A DNA stretch of 64,000 nt, from positions 3,820,679 to 3,884,678 of the forward strand of contig NC_081337.1 in NCBI RefSeq assembly GCF_022539665.2. The letters are read 5' to 3'. Below are positions 21,839 through 34,151 of the stretch, piece after piece. Origin of the DNA: Daphnia carinata. Taxonomy: Eukaryota; Arthropoda; Branchiopoda; Diplostraca; Daphniidae. The notes under the pieces are model-generated. The model was not told where the DNA came from. It made no database searches and was given only the letters and a program-made list of their open reading frames with translations. The stretch's first letter is position 1. The number at the start of each line of letters is the position of its first letter. Made by a program: the position numbers and the translations under genes.

Positions 21839-23935
21839 ATGGCCGTCCAATGGGATCTGTATGAAATGTATCTTGCGTTATTGCAGGTGAAGTATATTGT
21901 TTCATTCTCGTAAAATTTTTATTTCCTGAATTTCTTTGTAATTTTGAATGTTTTTTGTCCTCAATTTAAACAGGCACCCTTGTATCATTTGATTATTGAA
22001 GGGCTTTTGATGGTTTGGGTTGCGTGGCTTCTGCTTAGGAAACCCAAAATTCGTAAACCAATACTTACTGAGAAGGTTTAATTCATTCATAATTTTGTTT
22101 AAAAAATACCTAAAGTAGTCTTATCTCATTGAAATTATATTTTAGGAACAAGAGGAACTCATCGCGGATTGGCAACCTGAACCTCTTGTTCCAGATACAA
22201 TAGAAGACCATCCAGCTCTAGATCCATTTGTTGTTGAAGGCAAAGTGTGTTGCTTCATTAAAGCTAGCTTTGTTATCTTTTAAATATTTATGGGGAATTT
22301 TATTAGGTCGGCAAGTATGTTTGTGTGAATGGCAGAGATTGCCTTAACCTTGCTACGCACAACTATCTTGGACTGGTTGAAGATAAAAATATGGAAGACA
22401 GTGCAGTGGAGTGCATCAAGAAATATGGGTGAGATCATTATTTATCCATATGGTGTTATTATTTTTAATTTGTGAAAGAACTTTAATCAAATCTACATTT
22501 ATGTTACTAGGGTGGGGTCGTGTGGTCCTAGAGGCTTTTATGGAACTGTTGGTAAAATATATTTTCTATCATGAAAGATGACAGGTAACTTAGTTTGTCT
22601 ATCTAAGATGTCCATTTGAACCTGGAAACACGTCTAGCCCAATTTATGGAATTAGAGGAAGCACTTATTTACTCCTATGGATTTTCAACAATAGCCAGTG
22701 CCATTCCAGCTTACGCAAAGCGAGGAGACATCATTTTTGCGTTCGTAGAGCATTAATTTCGTTTACACAAGTTGTATTCAATGAGCTTAAACTTACGAAT
22801 TATCTATTACAGGGATGAAGGAGTTAATTTCGCCGTGCAAAAAGGACTTGAAGCTTCTCGTAGTGATGTTCGATTTTTCAAACATAATGATATGAAGGAT
22901 TTAGAGCGGCTTTTGGAGGCACAGAGTGCAAAGGAGCTTAAGGTAATTTCATTTCGAGAATGTATGTCCTTGTAGGGTCTATTTCAATTTTAAATTCCAT
23001 TTTCAGAATGGCAAAAATGGAAAACCGGTTAGAAAATTTTTGGTAGTGGAAGGAGTCTACATGAACAGCGGGGATATTTGTCCCTTACCAGAAATCGTGG
23101 AGTTGAAGTCGAAGTACAAGGTTCGTCTTTTCGTCGATGAAAGCATATCTTTTGGCACTTTGGGACGTCACGGTAAAGGCATCACAGAGTATTATGGTAT
23201 CCCGGTATGTAACGGCATATTGCGCATTGGTTTTACCGTTTTAACAATAATTTTATCACAGGCAGACCATATAGATCTAATAATGGGAAGTCTCGAATAT
23301 GCCATTCCATCTGTTGGAGGTTTCTGTGTAGGGACATCTTACGTGGTCGATCATCAGCGCCTTTCCGGGCTAGGTAATTCATTATTATTACTATATTTCA
23401 CTAAGTTGCTCTGTTACGGTAATGAACCGTGTATCTCATTTTCCAGGCTATTGCTTTTCCGCATCTTTACCTCCCATGCTTGCGGCAGCAGCTATCACAG
23501 CAATAGATACTATGGAACATGATCCTGACATGTTTTTGGATCTGAACAATGTATGCCGTAAATTGCATAGCGCACTTTCTTCCCTACATCAACTTCGTCT
23601 TGGAGGACATAGAGACGCCCCAGTCAAGCATTTACGTCTTGCAAAATCTACAGGTTGTCATAATCATGACGGCCAATTACTTCGCCAAATAGCAAACGAA
23701 GTAAGACATGTTTTAGTTTTCCAGTGTAACCTGTATAAAAATTGCCAATTTTTTTTTTCAATAACAGTCAATGAAAAGAGGTTTAGCAGTCATCGTGGCT
23801 TCCTATTTGGATCAATCGGAGCGCTTTTTACCACAACCAAGTCTACGATTGGTGGCCAATCGGCTTCTCACTGAAAATGACTTGGAAAAAGCGATCAAAA
23901 TTCTCGAAGATTCTTGTACTGCCGTCCTTAGCTGA
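21839..23935 (+). CDS. SPTLC1: Serine palmitoyltransferase subunit 1
   Basis: Eleven exons (21839-21886, 21974-22075, 22146-22244, 22307-22428, 22511-22551, 22608-22740, 22813-22942, 23007-23204, 23262-23373, 23447-23700, 23768-23935) give 468 residues; human SPTLC1 has 473. An N-terminal membrane segment ([17 protein letters not shown]) precedes [62 protein letters not shown] and [20 protein letters not shown]. As in other SPT1 subunits, the PLP-binding lysine of the alpha-oxoamine synthase fold is absent ([14 protein letters not shown]), so it is the non-catalytic partner of SPTLC2 in the ER complex that condenses serine with palmitoyl-CoA, the first step of sphingolipid synthesis. The cysteine in the GSCGPRG motif, mutated in human HSAN1, is kept. 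Confidence 0.97.
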
Positions 23936-25085
23936 TGATATAATCAAATTGCTTTTGCATTCCGTGTAATTTAAAGGCACAGTATTAAAACCATAGAAGA
24001 AATCCTGCTTCTTGTGTAGAAGAATCTTAGTTTTGGTGTTTGATTGAATTTATCTAACATGATGTGCATGACACACTCGAAAACAGGTTTGAAAATAGGA
24101 GCAATGTTTTTGAGAATTAAAGATATTTTTAAAAGCAACTCTAGCTTTTACTAAGAAGAATAATGAACCATAGTGCAAAGTTTCAGTTCATTTGGTGATC
24201 TGTCTAAACATGAGGTTGTGTTAAAAAAAAGTTACTGTACTGTATATAAATGTAAGTTACTGGGTATGCACTTTTTTCCTAGTTCCATTATAAAAATACA
24301 ACAAATAAAATTATAGTCCTGGGGAGAAGACGAATAATAAGCAATACAGTTTTACTTGTTTAACAGAGGAACAGAGCAGATGCATAGTAGGCAGGAATGT
24401 GGTTTTATCTATGCAGACATCTTCACTAGATGTGCTGAAAAAAAAATCATTCTACAATGGCATCACTTCTAGACACATGGATGTCCTTCCAATAACAGTA
24501 GTAAAAGCTGCAGCAAAAAATGCTGAAGCAGAATTTCAAAACTAAAGAAAATTCCATTGAAGCTATTCCTATTTCTTTATTTCTAATGCATATCCTAGAT
24601 TAAAACAATTGCATTCATGGATAGTTCAGACATAGTTCAGATGAGCTTACCTGGAGCTCGTCTCAACATTCAATACCACATTAAAAAACGGAAAACACAC
24701 CACTGCTGTTCTATCTCACTGCTATCAACTATAGTTTCCGACTTTTGATGACAAAGCAGAGCTCTTGGCTCTCGTCCGAGCGAGCGGGATTGTCTGGGAC
24801 ATGGCACCATTATATATGTATGACACGAGGGTGAAGCTGGTCAATGAGCTAAAAACCTGTAAATAGTGCACTTAGATGGCGTTTGATTTCTGTTTACGTA
24901 TTTGTCTGCTACTGCCAGTTCCGTTTTCCCTGTCCTTGGCACCTCAGTTTGTGAAATTGTTTAAAATGTCTGTTAAAATGTATTCTACCTTGTATAGAAG
25001 CCGATGAAAAGTTAAAGTACTTATTGCAGTTATAAAAAATAGAACAATTTTTGCTAAAGAACTATCGCCAGGTTGACCCCGTACT
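23936..25085. other. Intergenic region SPTLC1/SLC7
   Basis: 1.15 kb with SPTLC1 3' UTR and the transporter promoter. No coding frame, RNA gene or repeat recognised. Confidence 0.5.
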
Positions 25086-27723
25086 ATGTTTGAAAGAATC
25101 AACTCGATTTCACGTCGACTTTCACGACGAAAAACCTATACTGAAAATGAAGATGGAGATTTGTTGGAAAGTCATTCCGGGACTGGACCCAAACTTTTAA
25201 GAATTCTAGGCTTGTTTGATTTAACTTTTCTAGGAATAGGAAGCACGTTGGGAGTGGGAATCTATGTTCTTGCAGGAAGTGTAGCAAAAGATTTGGCAGG
25301 GCCAGCAGTCTGCTTGTCTTTTTTGGTGGCTGCCATCGCATCTGGAATAGCTGGTATTTGACATATTTCGTTTTTTTTGCCTCCTTTTGCCATTGCTTCC
25401 TGTTTTGGAATATTCTAAAATTAAGGTTTTTTTTTCATCTATTTCCAAGCTCTATGTTATGCTGAATTTGGAGCTAGGTAAACCTGTCATATCTATTGCT
25501 TCATTTACCAGTAAAAAAACTAACAGAAAATGTCACTTATTTAACAATAGGGTCCCAAAAGCTGGATCAGCATATGTATACAGTTATGTTACAGTTGGAG
25601 AATTCATTGCATTTGTCATTGGCTGGAATCTTATTCTAGAATATTTGATAGGTATAACATTTTTTAATTCAACATAGTACCTGTGTGGTACTAATGTAAA
25701 GTACCTGTGGAGTACCTAATGTATACCATTACCCTAGGTTCTGCAAGTGTGGCTAGAGCACTTAGCTTGAATGTGGATGCAATGGCTAACCATAGTATGT
25801 CCATGTTATTCACCACAGCAACCCCCATTCATATACCACACATGTCACCCTATGCTGACTGGTTATCCTTGAGTGTGACACTGCTCATGACAAGTACATT
25901 AGAACATTCTCAAACAAATTAGTACTTAGGTGTTATCGTAAAATCTTAAAATTTTCAGTAATTCTAGCCATTGGAGTGAGATCTACTGCGCTTTTTACAA
26001 ACACCTTCACCATATTAAATCTATCAGTTGTAATGTTTGTGATAACTGCTGGAGCTGCATATGGTAAGTGAAGTTTATTATTACTTGTTTTCTGAATCAA
26101 CATTTTTCTGAATTGAAAAGCTAAATCTGAAAACTGGATACTGTCAACAAATGAAACAGTTAGCATTAAAGCTGCTGGAATTGGTGGATTTCTCCCATAT
26201 GGAATAAGTGGAGTAATGGCAGGAGCCGCTAAATGCTTTTTTGGTTTTGTTGGCTTCGATTCGATAGCTGCCGCCGGTGAAGAGGCTAAAAACCCCAAGC
26301 GCAATATTCCTTTGAGTATTGTTCTTACGCTGATTGTGGTTCTCGCTGCGTATGTTGGTGTATCCATCGTATTAACGCTCATGATTCCCTACTATGCTCA
26401 AGTATTGCTACTCACCTTTTGATGTTGTCATCTCTATATTCATACTTGGTCCGTTACTTTCGTATTAGGATAAAGATACACCATTAGTTCACGCGTTCCA
26501 GCAAGTTGGCCATTCGTGGGCGGCTTGGATTGTCACTGTTGGATCGGCTTTCGGATTAACCGCGAGGTAATATGCGGTACTCTGAAATATTTGATAAAAT
26601 CGTTAACTTAGGATGCTTGAAAATTGCAGCTTGTTAGGCGCCATGATTCCAATGCCGAGGGTCGTTTATGCAATGGCAAAAGATGGACTTCTTTTGCGAT
26701 GTCTGGCTGCAGTCCATCCGAAATTCAAGACGCCTTTTACCGCCACAGTACTCACTGGCTCTGTTGCGGCTATTTTCGCTATGGTGACGGAACTGGATTC
26801 CTTAGTTGAAATGATGTCTATAGGAACTCTTCTGGCATACACCTTGGTGGCTGTATCAATTCTCATCCTGAGGTAAAGTCACTTGATCGGAAAGCAAACA
26901 ATTTATCATTGTTTTCATTGAAAACGGATTTAGGTATGAAGGGAATCCTGCAAAACGCAGTATTGATTTGGACGGTTCCTTACCTTGGCAACGTGAACCG
27001 ACACAGGCGTCATCAAGGCAGTCCAAATTTGCAATTACAATTCTGTGTAAGGGCATCGTACTGTCAATTTTAAATGAGCCTTGGCACTAAAGGCAAATTT
27101 TAATTTAGGTTTACTTACGGTGGTATTCTGCCTAATATTAGCATCAATCGAACAATCTCAAGTCTATCACGCTGGGCTGATTATTTTATTAGTTTCAAGT
27201 GCAATATCCATGCTGGGCTCAGTTTTGTTTCTGAGTTTTTTACCTAGATCAATCAGCACTGTTTATTTCATGGTAACAATATGTTCTTAAGTACTTAATT
27301 TCTATTATACGATACCAATTTGTTGTTTAGGTACCGCTTGTGCCATTGATTCCAGCAATAAGTATATGGATTAACGTTTATCTCATGTTTCAACTATCAC
27401 TGGCCACCTGGTTACGGTATGATCACTTAAATTTTCTATTCTGTATTTACTTACATCATTTTTTATGTGAACTCCCCAGGTTTGTTGTGTGGATGGCTGT
27501 CGGTAAGGCAACATTTAATCATAAACCATCAGATGCAATCGTTGTAATGTTATTTGTCGTTGATTTATGTTAAACAGGTTTACTTATTTATGGAGGATAC
27601 GGCATGGGCCATTCTACACTCGAACGCGAAGCTGCAGCATTTTCGACGTTTATGCCTGAAGAAGACACCTCTCCACTTGTTAATTTGTTGGCTTCAAATG
27701 AAGAGAGTTATCAAAACGAATAA
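25086..27723 (+). CDS. Cationic amino acid transporter (SLC7A CAT type)
   Basis: Thirteen exons (25086-25353, 25450-25477, 25551-25651, 25738-25893, 25959-26063, 26121-26401, 26469-26566, 26630-26872, 26934-27046, 27109-27272, 27331-27416, 27480-27502, 27578-27723) give 603 residues, the normal size for CAT proteins. It is an APC-fold transporter with about 14 hydrophobic segments. Family motifs are [80 protein letters not shown] and [13 protein letters not shown]. CATs carry arginine, lysine and ornithine across the plasma membrane; Drosophila slimfast is in the same family. The two smallest coding exons are 28 and 23 bases. The [18 protein letters not shown] motif strongly supports the CAT subgroup over glycoprotein-associated SLC7 members. 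Which vertebrate CAT it matches best cannot be judged by eye. Confidence 0.93.
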
Positions 27724-28075
27724 TTTACGTCCTCCAATAGGTATTCTTTTCCGGCCGTTGCGCAAACGATCTCTTTTTTTCCAACCGTTATCTTCTGTAA
27801 TGATAATTATTATTCAAGCACAATATAATGCAGTATAAATACTTCTCTTTTTTAAAATCTTGAAAGATACCAATGCCGATTTCAAACTCCTACCTGTGCC
27901 TAACGCACAATTTACAAACCTTGATATACTATAATCTCTAATCATTTCGTTACAAGGAACAAAGCTATAAATTTAGAAACCTTAAAACGTTTGACGAAAG
28001 GTGGAAAACTACACAACTTACAAATCACGGTAGCTCGAGAAATTGTATTCCTTTAAAAAAATCATCAATTCCATT
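27724..28075. other. Convergent 3' gap, SLC7 and DDX27
   Basis: 352 bases between the stop codons of two converging genes. AT-rich, no gene seen. Confidence 0.6.
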
Positions 28076-30811
28076 TCATTTTCTTGTTTTCCTTGATTTC
28101 GTCTGTCGATTTTGAACATTTGATTGATATCGCAGTCTTTTCACCGACCTCTGGCTCGTGTCAGTTAAATCTGCAGCGAATGCCGATCCCGACTTTTTGG
28201 CTACTGGAGCCTTGACGGCCTTGGTGTCGCTGACGTCATTGGTGGATCGCATGCTCTTAGGCTTACTCATTCTCTTTGCTGCACGTGCTTGCATGAGCAT
28301 GACCTTCTTCAGTTCCAATTGCGTTCGCTCCTCTGCTGTCATTTCACTTTTTTTCTTGGTCTTCTTCTGTTCTTTTTTCCGCTCATTTCGTTTTATCTTC
28401 TGATTTTCTCCCTTCTTTTTCTTAGGCTTTCCTCGCTGTTCTGCTGTATCCCCATCAGCTGACAATTTAAATCGGTTTTTTTCATCTAAACGCTCTTGAT
28501 GAGTCTGGAACCACAAACGCTTTGGTGCAGCGGGTTCGTCTTTAACTTTAACAAGTTTTTCTGCTCGGTTTATTTGGTTTTCCATGGATGAAAGCTGGCT
28601 TTCAGATTTTTCCTCCTAACACACAAAAGTATAGAACATGATAAAGGTTGCTAATGTTTAACGTAAATCACTATGTACCGTTATAATGTTTTCCACGTCA
28701 GCTTCAATGAGTGAAAGTTTCTTTTTATATTTTGCCAAAATCTCGTTGGGAATCAGACGAGATTTCACAGGGTTGTTGGCTCTTTTGACGATTTCTTTAA
28801 CCACTTTTCTTTCTCCTTCTCCGGCAAGCGAAACGGAAACACCACTTCGTCCAGCACGGGCGGTACGTCCAACTCGATGAATGTAACGTTCAATTGTCGG
28901 GGGCATAGTATAGTTGATAACTGTCTGCACTCCTGGGATATCTAACCCACGGGCTGCAACATCCGTGGACACTAAAATATCAATTTCTTCTTCCTGAAAG
29001 AGTCCAACACGCGCATTTGTATGATGTTGTAAATAAATATTGTAAACCACTTTAGGAATACCTTAAACTTTCTCAGAGCTTCCAATCGTTGGGGTTGCGA
29101 GAGGTTACCGTGAAGTTCCCCAACCCTAATTCCTGTAAGAGAACAAGTGGTTTAAAAACAAATTGCTCCATTACTGCAAAAGCGGATTTGAGACCTAATA
29201 ATCCTAGTTGGACGTGAAGTCTGTGACACAACATTTTTGTCTGAACAAACACCATGCAGTGGTGACGGAATGTTCGGCAAACTAGAGCACACAAAATTGC
29301 TTCTCTGTCACCTATAAAAATAGACATGATACGATAGAAATCAATCAGTTGGTTAAACTAACCGAGATGATAGTGGAATATACCTTCATGATTTGGCCTG
29401 ATACGAACAAACTCTTGCCTCAAGTTGAATGCTACGTCACGATTATTGTTAACAAACACCTTGATGGGTTTATTTAGTGATACTGCGGCCAAATCTCGGA
29501 CTTCGTTACTCATTGTGGCAGAGAAAAGCATGGTCTGCCGCTTACGGCCGCACTGCATGATAATTTCTTTTACTTGCTCAATGAAAAATTCATCCAACAT
29601 CCGGTCAGCTTCGTCTAAAATTAAAACGTCGATGGATTCGAGACTGTATAATAAAAAAAAGGACATTTTAATTTGCAGAATTTAAAAAATTTAATAGATG
29701 GGAGACCTGAAAGATGGAGTGTTGCGTAAATGATCAATCAAACGACCAGGCGTAGCGATAACGACATCTGGGTTACCGCGAAGAACTCTTTCTTGCACTT
29801 TTAAATCGAGACCACCAATCTGCATTTACATCAAACATGGAATAATTGGGGAAGGCATAGAAATTGGAGATGCAATGACTTACTGAGAGCCCTATTTGAA
29901 TGTTTGTAAATTGTGATAGTTGCTTAGACACTTGGTAGACCTAAAACAAACAAAGAATAAAATATGGATGAGAAAAGTTTGGTTTTTTAACATACTTGAA
30001 CTCCCAATTCTCGAGTAGGAACCAGAACTAAAACACGGGTTGTTGCAGACAATTTGGGACGAAACATTAGTCTCTCCAAAACTGGTAGCATGAAAGCTGC
30101 AGTTTTACCAGTTCCAGTGGCTGCACACCCACAGATATCTCTTCCTAATAAAGCAACAGGAATTGTTGCTGACTGGATAGGAGTTGGATGAACAAAATTC
30201 ATGGATGCAATGGCTTTCATCAAAGGGCGAGACAGATTCATTTCATGAAAACTTTCAGCTGGTTCACACAATAATGATTCATCAAAAAAGTTTTCCCCCA
30301 TTCCTAAATTCTGATCCACTTCTTCGTCTGTCTTCTTCTTTCTAAGCTTCCTCTTCTTGTCCCGCTCTTTGTCTCGCACATTATCCTTTGTTAGTTCATC
30401 CTCAGACAATAAATTTTCTTCAACTTCATCATCAACTTCACGGTCACTTCCATCTTCTTCATGAGCTGGCAAATAAAAAAAAATTTATGGTGATGCAAAA
30501 AAAAATTATGAAATCCACAAACCTTTCTCTTTCAGCACTTTGGCGATTTTATCGTCAGTCTTGCTTTTAGCTTTACGTTTGATGTATTTTTGAACATCGT
30601 CTTTCCATGGATCAGCATTATAGTCACCCACACTCCCGATAAATTCAAACTCTTGGCTGAACGCTTTGCTTTTGGCCTTAATTTCATCTCGTTTCAATTG
30701 CTTGGGCTGAAATTCTTCTTCACTTTCAGAGGATGAGTCGTAAACGGGAATGTTTTCGTCATCCGATTCAATAGTTTTCACTAAATCCCACGTGCAACTA
30801 GGAGCCTCCAT
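28076..30811 (-). CDS. DDX27: DEAD-box RNA helicase DDX27
   Basis: Nine exons (30811-30523, 30465-29996, 29940-29884, 29819-29707, 29643-29384, 29311-29195, 29132-29062, 28993-28679, 28615-28076) give 743 residues. An acidic/basic N-terminal region precedes a full DEAD-box core: Q-motif phenylalanine and [13 protein letters not shown], motif I ATGTGKTA, Ia PTRELG, GG, Ib TPGRL, II DEAD, III SAT, then in the second domain [15 protein letters not shown]-type sequence ([13 protein letters not shown]) and [11 protein letters not shown]. The C-terminal tail is lysine-rich with RLWFQT, KKKKGE and [10 protein letters not shown], matching DDX27/Drs1. The protein acts in the nucleolus in 60S pre-ribosome processing. 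Intron 6 uses a weak donor (GTCTCA). It diverges from ECI2. Confidence 0.96.
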
Positions 30812-31277
30812 GTTTTAAATGTCACACACCGAAGTCAACTATAAAGCGTATTTCGTCTGCAAGTGAATACGGGCAACGAATTTTGTTCTTTCCGAAGCCA
30901 CATTATTCTGAATTTCAAAGATAATTTTTGACTAACCGATTAATCGGTTAACCATCAACTTCAGTTTATGTTTACCATGTTCACCTTACCTTTACAAAGG
31001 CGATTAACTAGCACACGACAAAGTCTACGGTTTTACTCGAGTACACGGTAGATAGTACGCGTACACCATTTAATCGCGGTCCCGCGTTTATCTCCAGGCA
31101 GCCTCACACGTTGTAATATAATAGAATTGACAGCGGAAAAAAACGAAACCTACAAGTGCTAAATCTTTATATTCGGCAGCAGTAAATTATTTTTTTGGGA
31201 AAGAGCACATTAAACAGTTTTTACTTTCTATCCAACTTATAATTAAGGAAAAACAATTGTTTGACTCGATTTTTACA
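30812..31277. promoter_or_regulatory. Shared divergent promoter region DDX27/ECI2
   Basis: 466 bases separate the two start codons, which face apart. Both core promoters and 5' UTRs should lie here. A short palindromic ACCGATTAATCGGTTAACC sits at about 30935-30953. No TATA box stands out on either side. Confidence 0.5.
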
Positions 31278-32887
31278 ATGATCATTCCCACAGTTGTTAA
31301 TTTGTTTAGGTAACTGATTATATTCCTCTTTTAATTTCTCTATGTATTCTTAATTTTTATGACTCATGTCTACAGAAGCCAATGCCTGTCTGTAATGTTG
31401 CCCAAAAGGAATTTTGTGAATTCCCCTAACCAAAAAAATTTTTTGGCTTTTGTCACTGGAATACGACACATGTCCACTAGCAGTAGCCAACAGTTTGATG
31501 AAGCACAGAAGAGATTGCAGACACTAAAGACGAGTCCAGGAAATGAAGCCAAACTGAAACTATATGGCTTATTTAAGCAGGCAACTGTTGGAGCAGTTAA
31601 CACAAAGAGACCTGGCATGACAGATTTTGTTGGTAAAGCAAAATGGGATGCTTGGAATTCTCTGGGATCAATGTCTCAGGTCAGATTTGTTGTTTTTGTT
31701 TTAAGCAGTTAGATCGTGGTGTGTCTGACTTCTCTCCCATTGTACCAATATTGCAGGAAGAAGCCAAAAACAAATATATAACATTTGTTGATAGTCTTGT
31801 TGGACCTGCAAATTCCAATGAATCCTTGAATGCAGTAGAGTCATCATCTCCAGGATTTGATGTAAAAATGGATGGAAAGCTCAGGATCATTACACTTAAC
31901 AAGCCAAAAACAAAAAATGCTTTTACATTAGGAATGTATTTAGATTTTGCTAAGGTAAAATACAAGGGAAAGATTATAATTGTAACTGTTTCAAAACCTA
32001 ATCTTAAACACACTATTTAATAGCTTTTAAAGGAGGCTGCGGAAGATCCAAATACGACTCTCGTTGCTGTAACTGGCGCTGGGAATATCTTTTCCAGTGG
32101 AAATGATTTAACAACCTTTACGTCTTTTACCGGTACCGTACGCGAAGCTGCTGAGGAAGGAAAACGCTGCCTGAAGTGCCTATTATTCTTTACCTTCTTT
32201 TCTCCTTCACAATTAACATTCGTTTTAACACTTCCCTTTCCATTTTTTTAGTATATTTGTGAGCTCACTGATTGACTTTCCGAAACCAATCATTGGGGTC
32301 GTTAATGGACCTGCAGTAGGCATAGCATGTACAATCCTAGGATTAATGGATGCAGTGTACGCTACCGATCGAGTACGTATTTTATCCTATTTTAACTGCT
32401 ATAATTTTACGTTAACAAACGTATCCTTTGGTTTTAGGGATGGTTCCAAACTCCATTTAGTGCATTGGGTCAATCTCCAGAAGCTTGTTCTTCACATACT
32501 TTCCCTAAACTCATGGGATCGTTAAAAGCCAACGAAATGCTTTTCTTCAACAAAACAATTACGGCAACGGAAGCATGCAAATTAGGCTTGGTAACTTCAG
32601 TTTTACCAGATGCCAATTTTCAAAGTGAAGTGTGGCCAAATCTAAAGGAATGGTCCGAGCTTCCGCAGAAGGTAATAGACAAGTGTAAACGTTTGACTAA
32701 CACTACAATTATAAAATAAATGTCTTCGTTTCAGTCGTTGGTACACAGCAAAGAATTGAGTCGTCAGTTTGACCGCGAGCTGTTGCACAAAGTCAATGCA
32801 GCCGAATGCGACCGGTTGCTCGAACGCTGGCAATCGTCAGACTGCATGGAAGCTGTTCTGAAATTTTTCAGCAAAAACGCCAAATAA
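31278..32887 (+). CDS. ECI2: Enoyl-CoA delta isomerase 2 with ACBP domain
   Basis: Seven exons (31278-31309, 31376-31679, 31757-31954, 32024-32175, 32252-32372, 32438-32671, 32735-32887) give 397 residues; human ECI2 has 394. The N-terminus ([16 protein letters not shown]) looks like a mitochondrial presequence. An acyl-CoA-binding domain follows at about residues 50-135 ([32 protein letters not shown]), then a crotonase-fold domain ([13 protein letters not shown] oxyanion region, [36 protein letters not shown]). The Glu of QSPEACSS is the expected catalytic base for shifting cis-3/trans-3 double bonds to trans-2 during beta-oxidation of unsaturated fatty acids. The protein ends in SKNAK, not a peroxisomal SKL-type signal. 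The short first exon was placed by its presequence and phase. Confidence 0.93.
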
Positions 32888-34151
32888 TGCCTTACATTGC
32901 TAAAATAATCAAAAAGAAGAACACAAAAATCTAATGCCAAAAATCCAAAAGATATGGCACCTGAAATTTAATACAAATATGGAATTTATCATAGTAATCG
33001 CAGTATATTTGACAATTTTTTATCAATAAGTTTATTTTTTTTAAATCGATTATTCGTTTTCCGGTATTTAATCTCAATCGATATGCATTATAACAAAGTG
33101 TAAGAAAACAAAGAGTTTTTCTCGGTTGGACTGAATGTGGAACATCGGTATCATTTTGCTGTTGGTTATCTGGAGCGCGTTCCTATGTTCATGTGAAGTT
33201 CGTCGTTTGTATACGGGAACCAGATAAAACGAAGGTCATTATAGTACTCTTTAATTATTCATTTTCGATTCGCAGAGACGGGTTATTATTGGCTTCCTAG
33301 TTTGTTATCCACCGTCGTCAAGGCAACATCAGAAAGCAGTTAAAGCGAGAAACAATCACGGGCGTAGTTTCGATACAATATTGCCCAACAAAGTCACAGG
33401 TACTTAAGAATTTAAAACGAAGTAAACATGAGAAATTACATTTTAATTTCTAACGTTTGTGCTAGACATTTGACCACGAAAACAATGGATTTTAATATAA
33501 AAAACGAAAGCGGTGTTTCTTCACGAATAGTTGGTTATTCCAACACCAAGCAATAACTGCTTTCGTCACAGGTGGAGTTAACCCAACCCCCTCGAATCAC
33601 GCTTAGAGTCATCCCGTTGGCTGTTCTCCCGGTCACGTGACCAACAATGGGATTTCTGAATCAAAAACCATTTCCGCCTGCAGGCACTAGCGCCTTACCG
33701 TTTTCACTTGTTTTGTTTAATTCCCAACTCTCTTCTCTACCCTTGTAAAAAAAAAAATATTACGTAGACTTCATCATCCATTCAGTTCTTTAAAAGAGGG
33801 AAAGGCGTGCGGACGCACGATACTCGTTCGTCCTTGCCTAAGAAATCATGTGCTTATGGAATCAAACCTGATTTTTTCCAATTGATCAACAATTTTGTCT
33901 TCCATTTTGGAAAAATCAGAGGCCAAACAACAGAACTCATCAGTGCCCTTCGTGGCTATCAGTGTCAACCTTTGGCGATTCATTTCCTTGTCGTACGAGG
34001 GATCTCGTTTTGCCATTGGAAAGCAATAGCAAAATGAGTCTAAACTAGAGGCATTAGGTAGACAACTGGTCACGCTACAAGACGTGCCGGTCCACCTCTC
34101 GTAACCGGGGGAATATAGTTTTCAATTTCAGTGTGTCGTCATCCTTCACAA
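32888..34151. other. Intergenic region ECI2/SLC44
   Basis: 1.26 kb that contains one candidate small secreted-peptide gene (33135-33399, listed separately). The rest shows no recognisable gene. Confidence 0.5.
33135..33399 (+). CDS. Candidate small secreted peptide gene (uncertain)
   Basis: ATG 33135 starts 21 codons with a strong hydrophobic core (MWNIGIILLLVIWSAFLCSC), a textbook signal-peptide shape. A possible donor at 33198 (GTTCGT, weak) and acceptor ending at 33275 (TTCGCAG) would join exon 33135-33197 to 33276-33399 in phase 0. That adds a basic segment (RRVIIGFLVCYPPSSRQH, then NNHGRSFDT) with a GT donor at its end. A following exon was not identified with confidence; an acceptor near 33465 would end the frame almost at once. 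Without splicing the frame stops after 30 codons. I do not recognise a neuropeptide or toxin family. Confidence 0.3.

Noticed and set aside
28158-28403. 81-codon plus-strand frame
   Set aside because: Antisense shadow of the lysine-rich tail of DDX27.
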